Of a stretch of DNA of 64,000 nucleotides, positions 39,221 to 50,914 are shown piece after piece. Origin of the DNA: Bactericera cockerelli (Eukaryota; Arthropoda; Insecta; Hemiptera; Triozidae); assembly GCA_024516035.1 (NCBI GenBank), contig CM044955.1, forward strand, positions 19,747,449-19,811,448, in the 5' to 3' direction. The stretch's first letter is position 1; each line of letters opens with the position of its first letter. Below the pieces are notes generated by a model. That model was not told the origin of the DNA and made no database searches. It saw only the letters and a list, made by a program, of their open reading frames with translations. Position numbers and translations under genes: made by a program.

Positions 39221-39417
39221 AAGCGGGGGGTGAAACCCCCTGGTTACAAAAAAATACTAAAAATCAAAATGACCAAATTTTAATTTGTGATTTTTAAGGC
39301 AGATAAGGGGAAAAGTTTTTAAACATAAAGTAAGTGTTTAAACAATTTTTCGAACAACCAATGAAGGGATTCATTTATACCAAAAAAATAATTTTTTATT
39401 AAATAAAAAGGGACATT

Positions 39418-39575
39418 ACTGGAGCCAAGCCCGGAGCCGGGCCAGTTTTTTTTCTCTTAGCTCCAGGGCCGGGGCTGGCCCGGAGTAGAAAAAAACAAAG
39501 AGGACTGGGGCCGGGCCGGACCAAATTTTTTCCGCCTCCGCACCCGCTTGCAACAGCACCCGCAACACAGGCTTC
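39418..39575. repeat. GC-rich repeat, copy 2
   Basis: It contains TGGAGCCAAGCCCGGAGCCG, then CTCTTAGCTCCAGGGCCGGG, GGCCGGGCCGGACCAAATTT and CCGCCTCCGCACCCGC. It is related to 37,920-38,085 and probably belongs to a CGGAGCC-rich repeat family. Confidence 0.55.
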
Positions 39576-40083
39576 CCAATGTAAAAAAATTGGTGAGAAA
39601 TTATTTAAACCCAAATTTTACATCTCGAAACACACAAAACATTTGAATCAAACTAAAACGCTCAATTTGATTCCGTTCACAAAATTTGGGTTTTTCGCCG
39701 GGGTCTTTTACAAAATGACTGCATTTTAATCAAAAGATACCCAAAATTAAAACAGGGACGATTTTATTTAGCGTACACTTTTTAAAATTTTAATCTTTTT
39801 CCCAAAAAACTTTTAAAATTTTTATAACAATATACATGAAAGTGTAAATAAAAATTTTTTGTATTTGTAATTGGGGGTCAAGCCAAAAAGTTTGTCCCCT
39901 TTTTAAAAATTAAATCTTTTACCAAATATTTGACCATTCAAAAAAAATAAGCATGATGTTTACAAAAATAACACAAAATAAATAATAAAATGTAAAGCTT
40001 CTGCAGGCTTTCAACACTTCTCCAGAATGCAATATTAAGCTGTCAATAAGTATATAGCCCGTCGAAAAGGCAGTTGAATACAC

Positions 40084-40285
40084 CCCGGTTCCCTTCAGAA
40101 AACCCAAGTTAAGCGACTCCACAGGTTAAGACTTGGGTGGGTGCCATTCAAATTTCCTTTTTCGTGACGCTGGGTTTTCCCGGCCCCACTCAGGGGTGGG
40201 GAGGTCAATGTGTTTCCTGCAATGGAGGGAAAACCCCCCTGATATGACCTGGCAGTTGAAAACGACGTTTTAAAACCCAAAAAAA
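40084..40285 (+). mobile_element. 5S-rRNA-headed SINE with the family C body, corrupted
   Basis: CCGGTTCCCTTCAGAAAACC, then CAAGTTAAGCGACTCCACAG and GACTTGGGTGGGTGCC recall the 5S rRNA A-box/C-box region. The body then reads CCACTCAGGGGTGGGGAGGT, GTTTCCTGCAATGGAGGG, GATATGACCTGGCAGTTGAA and ACGACGTTTTAAAACCC, ending in poly-A. Confidence 0.66.
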
Positions 40286-40899
40286 AAAAAAATAATACTT
40301 ACCTAACTGAGAAAACATCCATAATCCCGCGAGACAAAATAAATTTGTTACCGTATGTAAAACTATTAAATAAGGGAAATTTCAAATTATAATTTAAACG
40401 ACCTGGTTTTAAAATTTTAAACAAGTGAAAATGATAAACACTATAATATCACATAATAAAGCACCTAAAACAAAAACAACAAAAACCCATCCGAAAGCAG
40501 GTACCCCAATAAAAAATTTAAAACAAAGGGCCCGTCGGGAAGTTTGAAGGAAGGCCCAAACCAAAGGAATTTCCAACGTAAAGTGTCCCGTAAAACACGG
40601 GGTTTTTCCCATTATTTTTGCAAAATGCCGCTTTCCCCCCCCAATCTTAAGTTTGGCGGACATTTGATTTTATGTTTACTTTCCAAATTAATACAACGTG
40701 TTATCTTCAAAACAGCCGAAGCCGCTTGTTTACTTTTTCCAATTTTTTCGCTAGGGGTTTTAAAATTATGTTTGATTTTGGTAGCCTTGAAAGGGAAATC
40801 AACGAGGAATAATTTTGTATTAAACTTTTGGGAAACCCGAAGAGAAAAATTGTATCCGTACATATTCCCCAGGGTTTCCTACATAGATATAGTGCCTGG

Positions 40900-40997
40900 G
40901 ATCAAATGGTTACGCGCTACTGGTAATCCAAATTCCAGATAGCGAAGCTAGGGTTCCGTTGGGTTTTAATCCCACCCCTCCATGAATTTTTCCCCTT
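40900..40997 (+). mobile_element. SINE family F copy, corrupted
   Basis: ATGGTTACGCGCTACTGGTA, then ATTCCAGATAGCGAAGCTAG, then GGTTCCGTTGGGTTTTAATC and CCATGAATTTTTCC match the family F head and its ATGAATTTTTCC tail in order. Confidence 0.6.
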
Positions 40998-41302
40998 TTT
41001 TTGATTTAGAAAAAAAATAATGGCTTGAGTTAGGGGGGTTGGGAAAAGCTTTTTACAATTCTCGCCTGGGGGTTTTCCTTCCACCATGCCGGATACCCTC
41101 TTTTTAGGGGGGGGCACAATGCACAATAACCTAACCGGGTTTTCCCCGCCGTTCGCCCAAAAACACACTCAAATGAAAATTGAAACCCCTTTCTTAAAAT
41201 TCCCGTTTTGAGTTGAACCCGCCGCCTGGCGCCACACACAAATTTTTTAGAAAAAAAAAAGTCTTTCGGCAAAAATGTATTTTTTTGGTCACCCATTTAT
41301 TA

Positions 41303-41640
41303 ATTGGGGGTTTTTTGGGGCCCGTCCCCCCAACTTTTTGAGATCTTTTTTTTACGGGGTTAGTCTTAAAATTGGGGTTTTTTTGGGTCCCTGCCCCCCT
41401 AACTTTTGAATCTTTTTTTTACGGGATTAGTTTTAAATTGGGAATTTCTTTGGGGTCCCGTCCCCCCTAACTAGAATTTTTTTTTTTTACGGGTTATCTT
41501 GAATTGGGGAAATTATTTTTGGGCCCGTGCCCCCCTAACTTTTTGGGGATCTTTTTTTTTCGGGTTAGTCTTAAAAAAGGGGTTTTTTTTGGGGCCCCTC
41601 CCCCCTGCCATTGAATCTTTTTTTTTTTAAGGGGTTTTTT
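41303..41640. repeat. Tandem repeat, about five units of about 66 bp
   Basis: Each unit has a GGGGTTTTTTTGGG part, a GTCCCCCTAACTTTT part, ATCTTTTTTTTACGGG and TTAGTCTTAAA. Starts are near 41,303, 41,371, 41,437, 41,504 and 41,575. It lies in the low-quality block, so unit length is approximate. Confidence 0.75.
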
Positions 41641-44600
41641 TACTGAAATTTTAAAAACAACCGCTTCCAAAAAATCTGGGGGGCACGTGCCCCCCGTGCC
41701 CCCCCATATCCGCGCATCCTTTCCCCAAAAAAGTTTATTATTTTTATTTTTTTTTGTCACTGATGGTAGTCTACAATGGTTTTAATCTCTTTCGTTAAAT
41801 AAAGAACATTTTCCCAAGTTCACAACTTCTAAAACGTTGCAAATTCGATGTTGAAAGTAGATACATTCGAGGGTTGTTGTGTTGGGGGAGGGAAAAGGAC
41901 AGACAAACACATCACGACTAGACATGAAACAGATTTAATTTAGAATGTTCCACATATCCACATGTTTTTTAAATCCCACAAACCCGCAAACCTTGCATAT
42001 TATTTTTTTATATTTAGTGTTTCATAATGGTTTACCTATTTAAAAAAAGCTATCTCGAGAAAATGAAATCGACAAAACATAAAGAAATTATATACTATAA
42101 TTTTTCATTTTCCCGCACCCCTCCATAATGCCCTTAAAAAAATATTTAAAAACAAAAAAAGTTGAAACTCGAAAACATTGGTTTAAAAAGTAAAGTTTGT
42201 TTTCCTTCGTTAAATTTATTTTCCCCAAAATTTTTAAAAGAAAGACAACTTAACGAGTTTAAAACTTAATTTTTCCCAACAATCCCCCATTCTAAAAAAA
42301 ATTTTGACATGGTAAAATAATTTCCCTCAAAGCACAACATTTTGTATGACTCTGCAACAACATTTGTACAAGTAGACAAAAAGAAAAAATTTTTGAAAAA
42401 CTTTGTTTCCCGGGGATCGGGAATCAGCATTCAATTTTTATTATATGTGAGTTATTTTTCCTTCACAAATTAAAGGGATTTTTTTTAAATAAAACTATTT
42501 TTTGCTTGATGCTGTGGGGTGCATTGATGATCAATTTGATTTAAAATATACCGATTTTTTTTTTTCTGATGATATTAGAATCTAAATTTTTACACCATTT
42601 TTGCATTATTTTCCAAAACAGTTGAAAATTTTCCATATTTTTTTTTAATTATGCTCCCTATTGCCCATATCACATTTAAAATAACATCATGGGCTTTTTT
42701 CTAATACATGAAAATGGTTTCTCGCAAAAATCTAAAAAACAAGAAAAAAATATACTACTGATTCTTTTTTGCCTTTCCCATTCATAGTCTTTATCAGGGT
42801 TTCCACCGCCGGGTTCTCCTCCTACTCCCTACGATAAAAAATATTCCATTTTAAAGGTTCAAATCCCCCTTTTTTTTCAAACCGTTTTTTACCTAGATTA
42901 GGAGAAATATTAAAAAATATGTTCGGGTTGTCCCCCAGGGGGGGTTTGAAAAAACACCTATATCGCTTTTATTTTATTTGGGGGCCTCTTTGACAGAGGG
43001 AAAGGTTCAGGTTAACACTTACTTTTTTTTTATTCTTTTTTTAATCGTTTTAATTTACATTTTTGTTCGCATCCTAACCTTCGTGTTTGGTGTGGATTTT
43101 GACTTTTTCCTTTCGTTTACGTCGATGCTGGGGGGCTGTGTTTTTTTTTTTTTAATGAATTATTTGATGGCCCCAAGGGGTAAAACGAACTTCTTAAAAA
43201 GAATATTTTTAAAAAACTAATCCTCCCTTTATTCGAGGGTGCAGGAGTTCACAGGGGGAATGAATTTTAAAGCACCCCAGTCTGAGTGGATGTGGTACTT
43301 TAGGAAATTTAAAAATTTTTGGGTTTTCGACGATAACGCCCCAGAAAAGGGGTTTTTTAAAAAATCTCTCATTGGTTTTTTTGGGGGGGGAAAGGGGGGG
43401 GGGGCGCTATTAGACTAGGGTTTTCTCCTCGTGGGTCTATATTAATCATATTTAAATAACTTTTTTACAGTAAAAAATTATTTATTCATTCAGTAAATAC
43501 GATTCTTGATAAAACCCTGCATATCCGGTCATTTCCCCCCCACACACTCGCCGCATTTCCAAACCCGGGCAGCCACCCCGCATCAATAAGTTTGGGTCCT
43601 TTTTCCCCCTTTACACGCATCCGCTCTCCAATCTTCAAAAAAATCATTCCATCTTTGCAAATAGGCCCCCTGCCCCATGGTTTCAATGGCAAAAAGTTAA
43701 ATAACTACTTAATAAATTATTACTTTGGTGAAAATCTTTCAATTCGGGGAGCAGATTTTTTGTTGAAAGAATTCCCCGTAAAGAGAGAATTCTTTTCCTT
43801 TTCCGATAGGTATTTTTTTTAAAAAAAACAATGTTGGGTTAAAATTTTACGAAAATTATCGTTTATGTTGAAATTTCATGCACTACAGAGATTTTTTTAA
43901 AATTTTCGTTTAAAAATAGGGAAAGTACCTAAAAACATCAAACCTGAAAAGTTCGTACATGACAAGCCGCACTTTTGTAATTTTTTTGTATTTCTACCGC
44001 GAAAAAAAAACATTATCCCGTAATATCGACTAGTTCCCACTAAATACCCCCATTTTTAAAAATTTTGCACAGTTCTCTAAATCAGATACAACTAACAATT
44101 ATATTATGGGGAACAATATAAAACCCGCTTTCCCCGGGGACAGTTTATTTAGGGACTGGGAGCACCCGGTAGACCAACCTTACGGCTTGAGGTAATTTTG
44201 CCCCAACAAGAAAAAGAAAAACTTTAGGGAGTCATAGAAAATTACAGTACAAATAACAGTAAAGTTGGCTTACTTTAGATTGTTCAGAGTTTCAGAAAGA
44301 ATAAGTTTTCACGACACCAAAAAAAACTTTCCAAAATTAATACATGGGGCACACGTTTAATGGGAATCCCTGATTTAAATCCCCTTTTTTTAAATCACAG
44401 AACCATTAAACCCAGACTTGTCAAGAAAAAAAAATATCAACTATGACTTAGGAGTGATCATGTTTTATAATTTTTTTTATGGGGATTTTGTTTTAACTTT
44501 CACAATATTTTTGACAAAAAGGTTCTTGTTCAATCGAACAACTCTTCTTTTGAGTTGTGAGGGTCAAAAACTCATGCTGGTATAGAAGGGTCCCCCGCCC

Positions 44601-45074
44601 CTTTGGGGCACGTCATGTCTAATTTTTTAAAATAATCCACATTCAACACTTTGAAGTGCAAGAAAATCAGTAAATTACCCTTTAACCCTTTTCATGTCCC
44701 CCCCCAAAACTGAAATAAAAGTTAGGTAAATCAAAAAATACTAAAAATACCACATAATATAATACAGTCAACCCGGGGTATAAGAAACAAATTTCCCCAA
44801 CCAATTTTAACCTCTCTAATTAAGGGGAAAAAAACCCCTTTTGTTAAACTGGTCCCGAAGTTTTTTTTGATCCGGGGGCAACGTCGTACTGACACCCAAA
44901 AAAAGATGAAAAAACGGGAAAAAATAGATTTTGGGAAAAGCAAAACGCCCCCGGGTAAACAGGTATAAAGAGCATACTTTACCCGTTTTTACCCGCTAAG
45001 AAAATTTTTGGCGCGGCCCAATCTAGTTTCATTTTTTTTTTGAATACATTTTTTGTTTTTTTTTTTTTTTAAAG

Positions 45075-45305
45075 ATGGTTTCCATCGTTTTTTTTTCGCA
45101 GCCGGGAAACAGGATATGTAACGCTTGGGTCTGTGTTGTCCTCCCACCCCTTTTACCTCCCCCTGATGGGCGAGAAGTGAACGATACTTCCCCATTAGGT
45201 TTCTGGGGAAAACGGCGGGACTGGAAGGGGATCCCTACAAACCATTTTTGTCGGCGATCCCGGGGCCTTCCCCCGCAAGCTTAACCACTGACTAATCACC
45301 GCAGA
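45075..45305 (-). mobile_element. SINE family A copy, corrupted sequence
   Basis: The minus strand carries GGTTAAGCTTGCGGGGGAAG, then TTTGTAGGGATCCCCTTCCA, and CTTCTCGCCCATCAGGGGGA near 45,155-45,175. This is the same order as the clean family A copy. Indels and homopolymer expansions are frequent. Confidence 0.68.
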
Positions 45306-45879
45306 TATGGTGAGCTTTACTTTACCTGAGGTTTTACTGAAATTTAAAAATTTTTAATTTACGTAAATTTTTATACCCCTAAACCGCGGCCTTTTTCTAT
45401 AAATTTTTTGTCAAAAACTCCAAATCATTTGCCACTGATGGAATCTTGTAAAAAATGTGTTTTATGTTTTACTTCAAAAATTTGGATTGTTATCTCACAA
45501 ATACTGTAATATTTATCAAAAATTTTCAAAAAGAAGATATCATAAGGGGGATAACAGGGGGCATTAGAATATTCTATGGTACCAAAAAAGGACACATTTA
45601 TAAATTGTGATTGGGACCAATCAAGGGGCGGGTTTTGATATCCATTGGGGTTTTGCTGCCAGTCTCCTGAGGGTGAACATTATTTTCAAGGGGGTTGAAC
45701 CAGAAAGGGGGGAAGTTTTTTTTACCCTGTAATAATTTCCCATTTTTTTAAAGGAATACTAAAAAGTAAAAGGCCATAATGAAAAATCATTTATGTCTTG
45801 AATTTGTTATGAACAAAAAGGGTTTAAACAATTTTATTAATTTTTGAGATACATAAAAAAAAAATTTAAAAAAAAAAAT

Positions 45880-46025
45880 TTTCATATTTTTGTTAATCAT
45901 TTTTGTGGGGTCCCAAATTTCCAAATTCCTTTTTCTAACACGCTGAAACCCGGGGGGGTTGGGGCCCCGACCTCCCCCACAAGTCCGCTCCCCTTTTCCC
46001 ATCAAGCTATGAGGCGGGGGCCCCC
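45880..46025 (-). mobile_element. SINE family B copy, corrupted
   Basis: The minus strand has GCCTCATAGCTTGATGGGAA, then GGAGCGGACTTGTGGGGGAG, then TTTCAGCGTGTTAG, and at the end AAAATGATTAACAAAAATAT. These are landmarks of the 50,525 copy with homopolymer damage. Confidence 0.62.
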
Positions 46026-46844
46026 GGATTTACCTAATTTCTACTTTGGTCCCCAAACTTGGTAACTATGGCTTTTTTAAAATTTTTGGTTTTTCAAAAA
46101 AATCTGGAGGTCCTTTTTTCTGGTTCACAGAATTGTGGGTGTTACGTTGAACCAAAAGGGGTTTTTTTTAAATTTTCCCAAAATCAAAAGGGAGAGGGGC
46201 CCCCACCACCCATCCCAAATTTTCCCAAAAAGAGCCCCAGCCAAAGCAAGAATGAAATGGGGCCCACGCCTCAAAGCACGGCCATTTCTAATATTATTTT
46301 TGGACCAAATTAAAACCCCTTTTCAATTTTTTAAAATTGGGGAAGAGACAAAATTTGTTTCATAGAGACTTTTAATTAAAAAATATCAAATTTCGATTCA
46401 CAAAAGTAACAGTTCACACCCAAATTTAAAATGTATTTTGGGGTTTTTCCTTTTTTTATTTAGCATCCATCAATTTGAATAATGGAATTATTTTTTTAAT
46501 GTCTTTTAGGGCGGGGGGGTGGCCCGGGGGCTGTGTGCACATCCTTGTCCCCCTTCACCAAAAAAAGGATGTCACCTTTCCCCCCGTTCTGTGGGGTCCC
46601 CTTTAAAAAAACATTACTTTGTCCAACATTTTTCTCTCATCGATTCCTATTTAAACATTACGAGAAAAAATTTAGTTTTTAAAAAATTAAAAAACTGGTC
46701 ATGGGGGAAAAAAATTTGGGAGGCAAAATAATATATACAAAATTTTTTAAAAAAAAATTTAAATTGGTGTTTCCAGGGCCCTTTTTTTTTCGTAGCCCCT
46801 GGAAAAAAAAGGGGGACGTGACCCTTTGGGCTTGTTTTAGCCCT

Positions 46845-47055
46845 TTCCCCTAGTTTTGGGCCCCCCCTTTAGGGGGGGAAACTTCCCCTTTAGGGGTGCT
46901 GGGGCAACCCCAGCCCCGGAAGGGATCCCCACAAAAAAACTGTAACCAAATTTTGAAAAACAAATTTTTTTCGGGCCCAGGGCGAAAACCCGGGGCCCTT
47001 TCCCCATGGAACGGGGGGTGCTAAACCCCCTGAGCTTTTTTGCGCGCTTTTTTTT
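46845..47055 (-). mobile_element. SINE family A copy, strongly corrupted
   Basis: The minus strand shows GCGCGCAAAAAAGCTCAGGG, then CCATGGGGAAAGGGCCCCGG, then GGGGATCCCTTCCGGGGCTG and GCCCCAGCACCCCTAAAGGG. These correspond in order to the head and body of family A. Confidence 0.6.
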
Positions 47056-48070
47056 TTTTTTAATACAAAAAGCTGTTTTTTTCAAGTGGGCATGAACAAC
47101 ATTTTTTTTCCCTTTTCCAAAAAAGGGAAAAAAAAGGAAGTGTTGGCTTTCCCAAAAATTTTTTTAAAAAACCCCCCAAAAAAAATTTTTTGCGAAATTT
47201 TTTTCTAAAGCATTCAAAAGAGGTAATATAATTTTTTTGAAGGATTTTTCCAGCTTTTTTAGTGTAAAATAGTTTTTAAAATACCCACTCCATGCAGATT
47301 TCCTGCGAACCAAAAATTTTCTTCTCTCTCAGATAAAAAGGAATGGAATTGTGGAAATTTACCAAATGGGGCCCATCGGCAAGTCCCCCGGGGCCCAAAG
47401 AACCCCTCTTGGGCTAATAATGCCAAAAATCTGGTGTTTTATCTTCCCCACAGGGCCCCCCCTGTTCACACTTCGGGGTAGGGGGCCAGGGCCCGGTTCA
47501 GGGTTTTTTTGGGGGGGCCTTCCGAGCAAAAAAATTCTTTTAAAAACCAAAATTTTAATACCCATTCTGTTTAAATAAAAAAAGGAAAATGAATAGCCAA
47601 GGGCATCGGGGGTTTTTTTTTTAAACTATAAATTTCCTGCGTTTTAGGGGGGGCATTAGTGAAAAATGAAAAAGGGGTTTAAAGTACAAAAAAATACGCA
47701 AAAAAAAACGCACCCAAAAAAAAAAAACTAGGGAATTGTCAAAAATTTTTTAAAAATTTTTTTTTTTTTTTCTTCTCCGGGTTTTAAAATTTTTCCCAAA
47801 ATTTTTAAAAAATTTTAAACCAGGATATTTTTAGAAAAAAAATGGGGTCCTTCCCCCCGATTACGGCCCCCATCAAACAATTGGTTTTTTTTTTCTTTTT
47901 AATTTAAAAAGGATATTAGAATAGTACCCCGGGCAATCAAAACAAATTTTATATTCAGTTTTTTCTTTTTTCTTGTTTGGGGAAAAAAGCCCGTAATTTT
48001 TAAATGTCTTTGTTATTTTATCCATTTCAAAAATCGTAGTTTTTCCTTTTTGATAGGTTTAACCTCATTA

Positions 48071-48577
48071 TTTTTAGTCAGATATCATTTCCATCCAATA
48101 CCTATTTCATTTTTACAAATTCCTTTTTACACTTTAACATCATAATAGATGAAGGTATGAAAAGGAAACTGTTTTTTGGATATCCAAGAATACGGGGAGG
48201 TATTGATCGAGATTCTGCGCAGCTTTCTTTGGTCTCGCGCTTACAGTAGAGCAGCTGACGTAGGCAGTATGGGGTAGATTGGCAGTTTAATACTGTTTGC
48301 TCCAACACATACCACTTGTAATCAGTGATTGGGACTATGTATTTATTTTACAGGGAAAAAGTTAGCTCTGATCTGATTTCATAAATGTAGACAGAGCCGC
48401 TCTGAAACTTTCATAAGATAGTTTCTACACAACCAAGACTTCACGGACATTAGAAACACATGTATAATCTACCCGTCAGTTTACAAAGCAAAGTACACAA
48501 CACGTAATAATTTACCTTTATTTTAAAACTTTATGAAATAATACAGCGAGGTACTCGTAATAATAACAAGGAATGCT
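48071..48577. other. Clean sequence resumes, nothing recognised
   Basis: Sequence texture returns to that of the left part. No gene seen before the GC-richer island. Confidence 0.5.
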
Positions 48578-48859
48578 TTGCTGTGTAAAATAGAATACAG
48601 AGACTACGGATTTGTTAAGTATAGGTTTAATATATCAAGCTCGCCGGTAGGCGAGCGCTCGTCAAGTAGCGCCAGCCAACCGGCCTATATTAACACGAAA
48701 CAGAGTTTATATGTATTTTGTTTTATTGTTTTCGCACACCTCCCGCTAACTTTTATCGATTTTTATTTCAAATTCGTAATTAGACGCGAAAATAGATTGT
48801 GTTTCACGAAAGCGCGAGGTTCCTACGGTCAGTTAAAGTCGTTTTCTGGCCACGCGTAA
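48578..48859 (+). other. GC-richer island with a 93-codon open frame, unidentified
   Basis: Shortly after the clean sequence resumes, 48,640-48,860 is richer in CG dinucleotides than its surroundings, with segments such as GCCGGTAGGCGAGCGCTCG. It holds a 93-codon frame with one hydrophobic stretch and no motif I recognise. It might be an exon, a promoter-type island or part of a repeat. The short stem CGCC..GGCG around 48,643-48,655 could form a hairpin. Confidence 0.2.
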
Positions 48860-49038
48860 AATCTTGAATTTCATGAAAATATTCATACAGGTTTTTTTTT
48901 TTTCAGACCAATTTTCTGTCAAGCGTACAGCAATGTGTGCTTGTCGTGGAAAGACGTGAGCTACGTTTTTGAATAGGGAATTTTTATCTCTGCATACCTT
49001 TTATAGTTTCAAGTATTTATTTTTTATAGGATAGGAGA

Positions 49039-49480
49039 TATAGCCTTCTAAAATAAAAGCGGAAAGTTGCACAGAGCCGCCCCTGGTTATCTTGGAGCTG
49101 CGATTCTGGTATTTTTCGAAAGGCCTTGTCATAGGAAAAAAATTAAAAATATAACCAAATTATTACACTGGACCAAACTTGAGTTATAGCCTTTGAAAGG
49201 AATACTTATTTTGGAGCCCAGAGCTGTCTATTGTTATCCTAGAGATGTATTTCTGGTGTTTTTAGAAGGGTCTAGTCAAAGGGAATGAGATCACTTAATT
49301 TCAGATGGTTGAAACAGGTAGAAAAGTCTTTAAAGCCCTCTAAAGGAATATCTATAATGAAGCCTGGAACCACGCCTAGTTATCCCAAGTTGATGACTGA
49401 AGGTTCTTTCTAAAGGTCTAATTACGCAGAATTATACTACGATGTAAATAAAATTTTAGAAAAATCAGCGACAGTGTGAG
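49039..49480. repeat. Old tandem repeat, three units of exactly 146-bp spacing
   Basis: Units start TATAGCCTTCTAAA (49,039), TATAGCCTTTGAAAGG (49,185) and TAAAGCCCTCTAAAGG (49,331). Shared landmarks follow at matching offsets: GGTTATCTTGGAG / TGTTATCCTAGAG / AGTTATCCCAAGT, then a TTTCTAAAGG-like word. Identity is low, so the array is old. The constant spacing shows a common origin without indels. Confidence 0.72.
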
Positions 49481-49782
49481 ACATAAAAAGAAAAAACTGA
49501 ATTTAGATTTATGAGAGTAACAAAAAATATTTGCCTCACATAAAAACTTAAAATACGGGTGGGATATAATCGTCAATGATTCATCCAAGCTGCCAGCAGA
49601 CCGTTTTATCAGAGTAGGAACAATAACGTTCTATAACTTCAATCAAAGATTTCTACATCAAGAGGTAAACTAGGTCTATATTATTAGAAGTGTATAAAAT
49701 ATTGGCCAGTAATAAGAAAAATATTCATGTAAATCAAAACAATGATAAATTATAATAAAATATTATGTATTGAGCAGGCTCT

Positions 49783-49905
49783 GTGGTCGTCGACTGGTGT
49801 AGGTAAAACACAAAGTTTCAAAGGTTTCCTGGGTTCGAATCCCGGCTAGGTAGATTTTTTTTACTCTGTACTTTGGATGTCCGGTATTCTCGTGAGAAAA
49901 AAAAA
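49783..49905 (+). mobile_element. SINE family G copy (tRNA-like head)
   Basis: A near-ideal B box GGTTCGAATCC lies at 49,832-49,842 within CTGGGTTCGAATCCCGGC. The tail ACTCTGTACTTTGGATGTCC ... TCTCGTGAGAAAA matches that of the copy at 61,205. The A box is degenerate. Confidence 0.65.
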
Positions 49906-50126
49906 AACAGTAGTTGCTAGTTTGAGTCAACCTCCTATGACCGTTTAATTTCGAACGAAGTGAGTATGGTTCTCGATCAACATTGATTTGTCACAATCTA
50001 ATTATCCATCTACCTATGTTTGTAACATGATATAAGTTGCATGTTTTGTCCAATCGAGCTGAAATTTTCAGGGTATATTCCATGAATATAATGCTTGCTT
50101 ATTAATTTATAATTATTAATTGTATA

Positions 50127-50283
50127 TCTTAATATATAATGTCAAAGTCACTGACTGACTGATCATCGCTCTACAGCCCAAGGTAGCTTTGTCTTATAGT
50201 CTAGATGTGCAATAAGACGGGATTTTTCGGAATTCCCACTACAACACCTGCCTCGGCCCGAAAAGCGGGCGACAGCCCGCTAG
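50127..50283 (+). mobile_element. Short non-autonomous Helitron-like element, internally deleted copy
   Basis: It has the same ends as the copy at 19,541: A|TCTTAATATATAATG at the start and GCGGGCGACAGCCCGCTAG|T at the end. The 3' hairpin stem is complete (AGCGGGC/GCCCGCT). It lacks parts present at 19,541, including the CGTAAGTCCTAGGAAGCTGA segment. Confidence 0.8.
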
Positions 50284-50524
50284 TCTAGTATAATTTCTCA
50301 CTTGTTCTGTTTATATCTACTGATTATGCTGAAATGACACCATGTTTAGCAACTCGAAGTTAGGCAAATATATGGGTCAACATTTCTTATTAGAGCCATA
50401 GTAAGAGGCACTTTCGGAACATACAATAATACTCGGCACTTTCATTTCCCTCTTTATTTTGCCAAGATCGAATTTCCATCTACCTACCATGTACGTAGGT
50501 ACATAATATAATTAAAATTGTAAC

Positions 50525-50668
50525 CGACCTCAGTAGCTTGATCGATAAGGCGGCGGACTTGTAACCTGGAGGTCGGTGGTTCAAGTCCCGGATTCAGCGT
50601 AGATTTAGTAAAGCCAGTTTGAGTAATTATGATATCACGAAAGTGATTAACACAAATATGATAACTAA
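50525..50668 (+). mobile_element. SINE family B, best copy (tRNA-headed)
   Basis: CGACCTCAGTAGCTTGATCG starts the tRNA-like head. The B box GGTTCAAGTCC is at 50,578-50,588. The body GTAGATTTAGTAAAGCCAGT leads to GTGATTAACACAAATATGAT. It is about 145 bp, compact for a SINE, and is the reference for the other family B copies here. Confidence 0.8.
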
Positions 50669-50914
50669 CTTAATTAAAATTGTATTATAAACAAAACCAC
50701 GAAACCGAGCTGTCCGTTTTTTAACGAGCTCATTATCTACTAATTTTTCAATACAAGGTTTAAAACACTAGTTGATTATTAAAGAATTATTGTTAATAAA
50801 TTTTAAGATTAAATAGGTATGTGTTTTTCTTCATTATTATTTATCCTGGTTGAAGTTCCACAAAAGAAGCACCAATTATCACACCAACCTCATTTTAAAA
50901 CGATTGTGACCAGT

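Larger units (their letters stand above)
22690..48070. other. Low-quality or unpolished assembly block
   Basis: Over about 25 kb the text changes abruptly to dense homopolymer runs of A, T, G and C, with very few runs of normal complexity. Known repeats of the flanks (SINE families A, B, C and F, and the 16,722 element) are recognisable inside but carry many indels and bases turned into their neighbours. No reading frame here can be trusted, so I call no genes. Somewhat cleaner stretches occur near 28,980-29,180 and 41,760-42,110. The edges are judged by eye and are accurate to perhaps 100 bp. Confidence 0.85.

Noticed and set aside
38677..39297. Open frame of 206 codons rich in Gly, Val, Trp and Cys
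   Set aside because: All three forward frames are open because the strand is almost only G and T. This is low complexity, not coding.
40544..40942. 132-codon open frame in the damaged block
   Set aside because: Sequence here has many indels, the frame resembles no family and part overlaps a SINE F copy.
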